From CAYWNA01 sp964459305 (GTDB lineage: Bacteria; Planctomycetota; Planctomycetia; Pirellulales; Pirellulaceae): a stretch of 6,934 bases of DNA. The notes beneath the pieces were generated by a model. It was not told the origin of the DNA. It ran no database searches and saw only the letters and a program-made list of their open reading frames with translations. The stretch is taken from the NCBI GenBank assembly GCA_964459305.1, contig CAYWNA010000427.1, forward strand, positions 1 through 6,934, written 5' to 3'. Shown piece by piece: positions 1 through 3,952 of the stretch. Made by a program: the position numbers and the translations under genes. Position 1 is the stretch's first letter. Each line of letters begins with the position of its first letter.

Positions 1-89
1 ATCCCGTTGGGCACCGTGGTCAGACGAGTCTGCCCAGTCATCTAGTTGAAGGTGTCCGGGGATTCGAAACGGTGGAAACCAGGGTATTC
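1..89. other. Left-edge non-coding stretch
   Basis: No start-plus-ribosome-site combination or recognisable protein is visible here. A short perfect dyad CAGAC-GA-GTCTG sits at 21-32. The stretch leads directly into the long inverted repeat that begins at base 90. It may be the downstream flank of a gene lying outside the window. Confidence 0.5.
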
Positions 90-160
90 GGGAGGGCGAG
101 GCTCCCGCCGAGCCGGAGTGTTCGCATCAACGCGCGGCTCGGCGGGAGCCTCGCCCTCCC
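90..160. repeat. Long perfect inverted repeat, 26-bp arms
   Basis: The arms at 90-115 and 135-160 are exact reverse complements over 26 bases, with a 19-base loop (116-134). The left arm begins GGGAGGGCGAGGCTCCCGCC and the right arm ends CCTCGCCCTCCC. The stem is almost entirely G and C, so both DNA cruciform and RNA hairpin would be very stable. There is no T-run after it, so it is not a typical intrinsic terminator. I recall similar GGGAGGGCGAGGCTCCCGCC palindromes as dispersed intergenic repeats in planctomycete genomes, but that is memory and not a search. Short reading frames across it are by-products of the repeat and not genes. Confidence 0.85.
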
Positions 161-495
161 AATTCCTGGACGCCCTCAACTAGTTGGCTGTGTCTCTGGC
201 AATTGGCATAGGTCAGGCTTTCCAGCATCACACGTCGGCAATCGGCCAGCGTCAGAAGGTCAACGAGCCTCGCCGCCACAGCCATTATCCCTTGCGTAAT
301 CCTAAAACTCTGCCACAGCCAGCATCAATAGAAGCGGAACAACCCTACTTTTCGCTAAACGTCGCATCATCGGAAAGGCGATTAGAATAGACAGAACCGG
401 ATCTCGTGGCGCATTCTGCAAAGGCGGTGCCATCCGAACTGTGCGGCAGCAACTGTGTCGATCGAGAGTTTTGTGTTTTTCGACCTACATATCGC
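161..495. other. Non-coding leader upstream of gene 1
   Basis: About 335 bases lie between the inverted repeat and the ribosome site of the first gene. I see no RNA gene, no convincing promoter hexamers and no protein-like reading frame. The only small feature is a 10-base palindrome CAACTAGTTG at 177-186. The first gene's reading frame stays open back to a GTG at 406, but that extension lacks a ribosome site and would push the lipoprotein signal peptide into the interior. The promoter for genes 1 and 2 presumably lies here, but I cannot place it. Confidence 0.5.
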
Positions 496-500
496 GAGGA
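496..500 (+). promoter_or_regulatory. Shine-Dalgarno site deciding the gene 1 start
   Basis: GAGGA lies 7 bases before the GTG at 508. It is the only good ribosome-binding match near the 5' end of the frame. It makes the short start at 508, which places a lipoprotein signal peptide at the very N-terminus, clearly better than the upstream GTG at 406. Confidence 0.7.
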
Positions 501-507
501 AGCAATC

Positions 508-1374
508 GTGAACCGCAGTATCAAGCTGTGCCTTTGTGCCATCGCATTGGCTACATTCGCGAGCAGTTCCGGCTGCACGGCGTTTACCGGGCTGCGCGAC
601 TGCATTGCCTACAACGATTCGGCAAACGATTTCGTCATCAGCTACCGCAATGACGTCTGGGCAGCCGACTCCTGGCACCAGCACAAACATGCGTTCGCCG
701 GTGAGTATCACCTGAAAGCCTTTGGTGATGGCTATCGGGCGGGGTATGTCGCCGTCGCTTCAGGAGGAAGTGGCTGCCCGCCAGCGATTCCTCCGCGCAA
801 GTACTGGAGATGGCAGTATCAAACGCCAGAGGGGCAGGCCCAGATGGCCGCTTGGTCCTCAGGCTTTCCGCACGGTGCGGCCGCGGCCGAACAGGACCTC
901 GCTGGTGAGTTCATGGAGATACCAGTATCCGAGAACGTCAAGCTCCAGTACTCTCCCGAATTCGAGAGCGGAACCATGTATCTGCCGAATGAAGTGCTGG
1001 AGGAATACCAAATAGACACGCCTCCGAATCGCGGGGCACCCCGCGTGGGCTGGCGAGACGTTTCGGCACCACTGGAAAGGCAGATGGAATTGGCGTCTCG
1101 ATCGCCTGAGCCTACCGGGCTTGCGTATCCGCCAGCGACAACACCCGGTGCCTTCCGTCGCGAAGGTGTAGCCGCAGAATCTCGCCCCTACGGAGACGTC
1201 CGAAACGAGCAACGGCCATTCGCGTCGCCGCCGGAAGTTGCGAACCGAAGGCTTCCGGGGACCGGGGCGCAGATCGAAGCTACACGGGCTGTCATTCCTG
1301 CAGGGTTTGAGCAGCCTCAGACACCAGTGAACCAGGGTAATGGCCTCCTTCCAACTCAGCAACGCCCTTGGTGA
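508..1374 (+). CDS. Predicted outer-envelope lipoprotein of a planctomycete-type family, function unknown
   Basis: The product has 288 residues from a GTG start at 508, chosen for its GAGGA ribosome site and because it places a classic lipoprotein signal at the N-terminus: basic NRSIK, a hydrophobic stretch, then SSGC with the lipid-modified cysteine at Cys23. After it comes a compact region (about 24-135) rich in Trp, Tyr and Gly. It contains two similar glycine-spaced helical motifs, FGDGYRAGYVAVA (72-84) and WSSGFPHGAAAAEQD (116-130), separated by GCPPAIPPRKYW (89-100). From about residue 165 the protein is Pro-, Arg- and Glu-rich and probably disordered. I recognise the pattern as a family common in planctomycetes and often found beside polysaccharide export genes, but no function is established. 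The next gene starts 84 bases downstream with no terminator between, so the two are probably co-transcribed. A role as an accessory or anchoring lipoprotein of the export machinery is inference only. Confidence 0.85.
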   Translation: MNRSIKLCLCAIALATFASSSGCTAFTGLRDCIAYNDSANDFVISYRNDVWAADSWHQHKHAFAGEYHLKAFGDGYRAGYVAVASGGSGCPPAIPPRKYWRWQYQTPEGQAQMAAWSSGFPHGAAAAEQDLAGEFMEIPVSENVKLQYSPEFESGTMYLPNEVLEEYQIDTPPNRGAPRVGWRDVSAPLERQMELASRSPEPTGLAYPPATTPGAFRREGVAAESRPYGDVRNEQRPFASPPEVANRRLPGTGAQIEATRAVIPAGFEQPQTPVNQGNGLLPTQQRPW

Positions 1375-1444
1375 AAGCAAGTATCCACCGTTCGGAACCG
1401 TCGCAGGAATGCCTCTGATCCCGCATAGGTGCATTTCGCAGCGT

Positions 1445-1449
1445 AAGGA
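1445..1449 (+). promoter_or_regulatory. Shine-Dalgarno site of gene 2
   Basis: AAGGA lies 9 bases before the ATG at 1459, and the purine run continues to 1451. It supports ATG 1459 over the in-frame ATG at codon 18, which has no comparable site, even though the later start would give a shorter and more typical signal peptide. Confidence 0.65.
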
Positions 1450-1458
1450 AGAATCGTA

Positions 1459-2862
1459 ATGAGTGCGAGCAATGCAATCTCACGACCCAACCAAGTCAAA
1501 GCGGTTGGCATGTTAGCCCACCCGGCCTCATTCAAGCACCGCGTCTGTTTAGTCGCCATGTTGGCGATCGCCTGTGCGTCATCGGGCTGCACGGCTGTAC
1601 TCTCGCCCATGTCCGGCGTCCCGGCTCATCGGTTGCCCCCCGAGTTCCTTGCCAAGCCGAAAAACAACCTAGTCCCGATTGATGCCTATCGATTGCGGCA
1701 GGATCCTCCAAGGGCCTACTTGCTCGACTCAGGCGATATCCTCGGCATGTGGATACAGGGCGTATTGGGCGACGATGGCTCACCCATACCGTTCCGACTG
1801 CCGGAGCCGGACAGCGACCTGCCTCCGTCGATGGGCTATCCGATCATCGTCGCCGAAGATGGTACGATTTCGCTGCCTCATGTCCCACCGATCGACGTCC
1901 GAGGGATGACGGTCCGACAAGTGGAAACTTTGGTACGCAAGGCCTACACCGTCGACCGGCAAATCCTTGCTCCGGGCAAAGACCGCATCATCGTGACGGT
2001 GATGCGCGAGCGTACGTACCGCGTCGTCGTTTTGCGTCGAGACGGCCAGGGCTCGCTGGCACAGGGGCAAGCACAAGCACAAGGACAGACGCAGGGACGG
2101 ACATCGCAAAATGTCGTCAGACTGCCTGCCTACCAGAACGATGTTCTGCATGCACTGGCTGCGACCGGAGGTCTGCCTGGCGTCGAGGTCAAGAATGAGG
2201 TGTTGGTAGTCAAGGGGAAGTCGATTGACGCTCAGCGCCGCGACGCGTTCATACGTGCGTTCTACAGCAATCCCCCGACCGATCCGTGTATGTGTTTTCC
2301 ACCACTCCCCGACGATTCTAGGATCATTCGCATACCCCTACGTTTGCCCCCAGGGCACACGCCCAACTTCAGCCCAGAGGATGTCATTCTGGAGGATGGA
2401 GATATCGTTTTGATAGAAGGGCGTGAACGTGAGGTCTACTACACCGCCGGTCTCTTAGGCGGCGGCGAACACCCATTGCCACGCGATTATGACTTGGACG
2501 TCATTGGGGCGATGGCCCTTTCCGGAAGCCTGCTTCAAACCGGCGGTCGCCAAGGCGGAGGCGGCGGTTTGGGCAGCGGCGGTTTCGGCGGAGGCGGCGG
2601 TGGCATCGGAGGCGGCGGTGGCATCGGAGGCGGGGTCGTTCCGCCTGGACAGCTCATGGTTCTTCGCAAGACGCCGTGTGGAGGGCAAATCATCATTGAA
2701 GTTGACCTGAACCGCGCGATGAATGATCCGCGTTCGCGGCCGTTGGTACAGGCAGGCGACATCCTTGTCCTTCGGTACCGACCGGAGGAAGAGGTGACCA
2801 ACTTCGGCATCGTGACGTTCTTCACATACGGCATCCAAGAGTTCATCCGGAATCGCGATTAG
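1459..2862 (+). CDS. Wza-like polysaccharide export lipoprotein (PES and SLBB domains)
   Basis: The 467-residue product is expected to form the outer-membrane and periplasmic channel for exopolysaccharide, as Wza does (379 residues in E. coli). The lipoprotein signal ends in ASSGC with the acylated cysteine at Cys44; the N-terminal extension before the hydrophobic core is long. The polysaccharide-export domain runs about 86-183 (LLDSGDILGMWI at 88-99, then a VAEDGTISLPHV strand pair and IDVRGMTVRQVE). A Gln/Gly/Ala-rich linker follows at about 196-217. Two SLBB-like regions come next, about 184-327 (DVLHALAATGGLPGV) and about 328-442 (YYTAGLLGGGEHPLP, ending VQAGDILVLRY). The second is interrupted by an almost pure glycine loop at 362-392. 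The C-terminal segment (about 443-467, NFGIVTFFTYGIQEFI) is amphipathic and may correspond to the membrane-crossing helix of Wza. It follows gene 1 by 84 bases and probably shares its transcript. Family assignment is firm; the exported polymer is unknown. Confidence 0.92.
   Translation: MSASNAISRPNQVKAVGMLAHPASFKHRVCLVAMLAIACASSGCTAVLSPMSGVPAHRLPPEFLAKPKNNLVPIDAYRLRQDPPRAYLLDSGDILGMWIQGVLGDDGSPIPFRLPEPDSDLPPSMGYPIIVAEDGTISLPHVPPIDVRGMTVRQVETLVRKAYTVDRQILAPGKDRIIVTVMRERTYRVVVLRRDGQGSLAQGQAQAQGQTQGRTSQNVVRLPAYQNDVLHALAATGGLPGVEVKNEVLVVKGKSIDAQRRDAFIRAFYSNPPTDPCMCFPPLPDDSRIIRIPLRLPPGHTPNFSPEDVILEDGDIVLIEGREREVYYTAGLLGGGEHPLPRDYDLDVIGAMALSGSLLQTGGRQGGGGGLGSGGFGGGGGGIGGGGGIGGGVVPPGQLMVLRKTPCGGQIIIEVDLNRAMNDPRSRPLVQAGDILVLRYRPEEEVTNFGIVTFFTYGIQEFIRNRD
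2590..2633 (+). repeat. 18-bp tandem repeat coding a poly-glycine loop
   Basis: GGAGGCGGCGGTGGCATC occurs twice back to back (2590-2607 and 2608-2625), followed by the partial copy GGAGGCGG (2626-2633). Translated, this is GGGGGI twice and then GGG, inside gene 2. An exact in-frame 18-base duplication suggests recent copy-number change by slippage. The wider glycine-rich segment is residues 362-392. Confidence 0.85.
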
Positions 2863-2878
2863 CTTGCATTTGAGGGTG

Positions 2879-2996
2879 TTCGAGAATTAAGACACTCTGT
2901 GGGGAACGGTCTCTGTGCCGTTCCACGAAGTGCGGCGTTGTTTGCCATCTCACGGAACACCACGGAGGACATTCCCTACTGGCCGCAATTCTCGAA
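2879..2996. repeat. Short inverted pair TTCGAGAATT / AATTCTCGAA bounding a 118-bp segment
   Basis: TTCGAGAATT at 2879-2888 is matched in reverse complement by AATTCTCGAA at 2987-2996. The arms are only 10 bases, so chance or a decayed element are both possible. The left end reads GGGTGTTCGAGAATT (2874-2888), resembling the end of the stronger element at 3289 (GGGTGTTCAGAAATT). Inside lies a GC-rich hairpin. I treat it as a possible degenerate intergenic element. Confidence 0.35.
2899..2926 (+). other. GC-rich hairpin after gene 2
   Basis: GGAACGG (2903-2909) pairs with CCGTTCC (2918-2924) around an 8-base loop, and GT (2899-2900) can pair with AC (2925-2926) if GG at 2901-2902 bulges. It begins 37 bases after the stop codon of gene 2. 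No T-run follows, so it is not a standard intrinsic terminator. It could mark the 3' end of the transcript or be part of a repeat. Confidence 0.45.
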
Positions 2997-3288
2997 CTCG
3001 CAGATTTCCCTAGCCATGTGTGACGTCATCGCGACGCCCCTGGCTTGATCGTACGGTGGATTCTCGGCGTGCCGTTGGAACTCAGGCATCCTCCGTCGTG
3101 CGGAAATCGGCGAGCGTCTCAAACTTGCATCTCGCGCCGCTCCAGGACTCTTCCCGCCGTGCAACTCACGATTATGGACCAGAGCCTGGACGGGGCCGAC
3201 CATCAGAGAACCGCCTCCGCCATTGGCCAATCGCAACCGCCGACTCGTCGGTCGCGGCCATTCAACAGTACTGAGCCTGCGCATAAAT
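2997..3288. other. Non-coding stretch with no recognised feature
   Basis: About 290 bases without a convincing gene. Short open frames exist on both strands (for example 2976-3284 on the minus strand), but they lack a good ribosome site and their products are Arg/Pro-rich and resemble nothing I know. The possibility of a decayed gene fragment cannot be excluded by eye. Confidence 0.5.
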
Positions 3289-3385
3289 GGGGTCGGGTGT
3301 TCAGAAATTCACTTTTCGCGGCCAAGGTTCTTGCCGTAGCCATGCGTTTTCCCTGCAAAAAATGAATTTCTGAACACCCGACCCC
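3289..3385. repeat. 97-bp inverted-repeat element, 23-bp perfect arms (REP or MITE-like)
   Basis: The arms at 3289-3311 and 3363-3385 are exact reverse complements over 23 bases, starting GGGGTCGGGTGTTCAGAAAT. Pairing extends inward to 28 bases with a single mismatch (3289-3316 with 3358-3385), because the left arm continues into TTTT and the right arm is preceded by an A-run. The 41-base interior holds a small hairpin CAAG-GTT-CTTG. The GGGGTC...GACCCC ends resemble those of repetitive extragenic palindromes mobilised by REP-associated Y1 transposases. That kinship is inference, and no transposase is in the window. No target-site duplication is evident. Confidence 0.85.
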
Positions 3386-3448
3386 TAACCTCGCGAAGTC
3401 GCCATGCCAATTCATGCGTAGGCTATACCCTAGCGTTGCATAAATATC

Positions 3449-3592
3449 GTGGGATAGGCTTCCAGCCTGTCGGAATACGCCGTTGATTTGGCCGATATTT
3501 GTCGGATCACTAGACAGCACGTTTTGTGGCGTCTAGCGACCTCCGGAAAACGCGTTTTGACACTACCATGACAGGCTGGAAGCCTATCCCAC
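3449..3592. repeat. 144-bp inverted-repeat element with nested hairpins
   Basis: Arms at 3449-3471 and 3570-3592 are exact reverse complements over 23 bases, beginning GTGGGATAGGCTTCCAGCCT. The interior holds further structure: CCGA/TCGG (3492-3505), CTAGAC/GTCTAG with an inner CAC/GTG stem (3510-3536), and the perfect palindrome AAAACGCGTTTT (3547-3558). A second, offset inverted pair of 11 bases links 3552-3562 (GCGTTTTGACA) to 3622-3632 outside the right arm. I recall GGATAGGCTTCCAGCCTGT as a recurrent intergenic word in planctomycetes, unsearched here. It starts 63 bases after the preceding element and encodes no protein, so it fits a non-autonomous mobile repeat or a structured RNA. Confidence 0.85.
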
Positions 3593-3640
3593 ACGAAAAA
3601 GTCTGCAACCACGGGGTATACTGTCAAAACGCCAATCGGC

Positions 3641-3733
3641 GCCTTCGGCTGCCTTTGGGCATCGAGCCTGTTTGGTATCGCCTTCAGGCGGAGAACCTTT
3701 GAGGTGTGGAGGGTCAAAGCCGCGTAAACGCGG
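3641..3733. repeat. Run of four short hairpins
   Basis: Four compact dyads follow one another: GCC-TTC-GGC (3641-3649), GCC-TTTG-GGC (3651-3660), CGCC-TTCA-GGCG (3679-3690) and CCGCG-TAAA-CGCGG (3720-3733). The last, continuing as GTACTACGAAC, looks to me like another planctomycete intergenic repeat word. Each stem alone is short; the clustering is the signal. No gene is supported across them on either strand. Confidence 0.5.
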
Positions 3734-3843
3734 TACTACGAACCGAGGTGAACAGTCCAACCGCAAGCCAGTCGTTCCCGCGTCGATCGCAGAGAAAACG
3801 GGAAAGCGTGGGACACATTGCGATATTCTGACTTTCAGGGTCG

Positions 3844-3910
3844 CACGGCCGTAGGCCGTGGGTTTATGACTTGCTAGGATTAGGACTTAATCCAACTGGG
3901 ATCAGCCCAG
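3844..3910 (+). other. Three consecutive hairpins in the region before gene 3
   Basis: CACGGCC-GTA-GGCCGTG (3844-3860), GGATTA-GGACT-TAATCC (3877-3893) and CTGGG-ATCAG-CCCAG (3896-3910) lie one after another, ending 42 bases before the gene 3 start. If transcribed they would form a structured 5' leader. Alternatively the first is another dispersed repeat and possibly the edge of the upstream repeat cluster. I recognise no known riboswitch. The functional reading is speculative; the dyads themselves are exact. Confidence 0.5.
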
Positions 3911-3952
3911 GGGCCACTGACTGCTCGTGCATAACTCCGACACCTGAACTCG

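Noticed and set aside
72..390. Short open frames of 68-75 codons near the left edge
   Set aside because: The first runs through the 90-160 palindrome and both give low-complexity products with no family resemblance.
406..507. Upstream GTG start extending gene 1 by 34 residues
   Set aside because: It has no ribosome site and would bury the lipoprotein signal peptide; GTG 508 has GAGGA at the right distance.
1375..1458. A separate promoter or terminator between genes 1 and 2
   Set aside because: The 84 bases hold only the ribosome site of gene 2; no hairpin with a T-run and no convincing promoter hexamers were seen.
2899..2926. Intrinsic terminator of the gene 1-2 transcript
   Set aside because: The stem is fair, but no T-run follows it, so it is reported only as a hairpin.
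2976..3284. 102-codon minus-strand frame between genes 2 and 3
   Set aside because: No ribosome site is evident, its Arg/Pro/Gly-rich composition looks non-coding, and I recognise no family.
3289..3592. Integron attC site or CRISPR array
   Set aside because: The arms are long and perfect without attC core-site motifs, and there are no regularly spaced direct repeats with spacers.
3584..3766. 60-codon minus-strand frame across the hairpin run
   Set aside because: It is a translation of the repeat words themselves, as is the plus-strand frame at 3672-3854.
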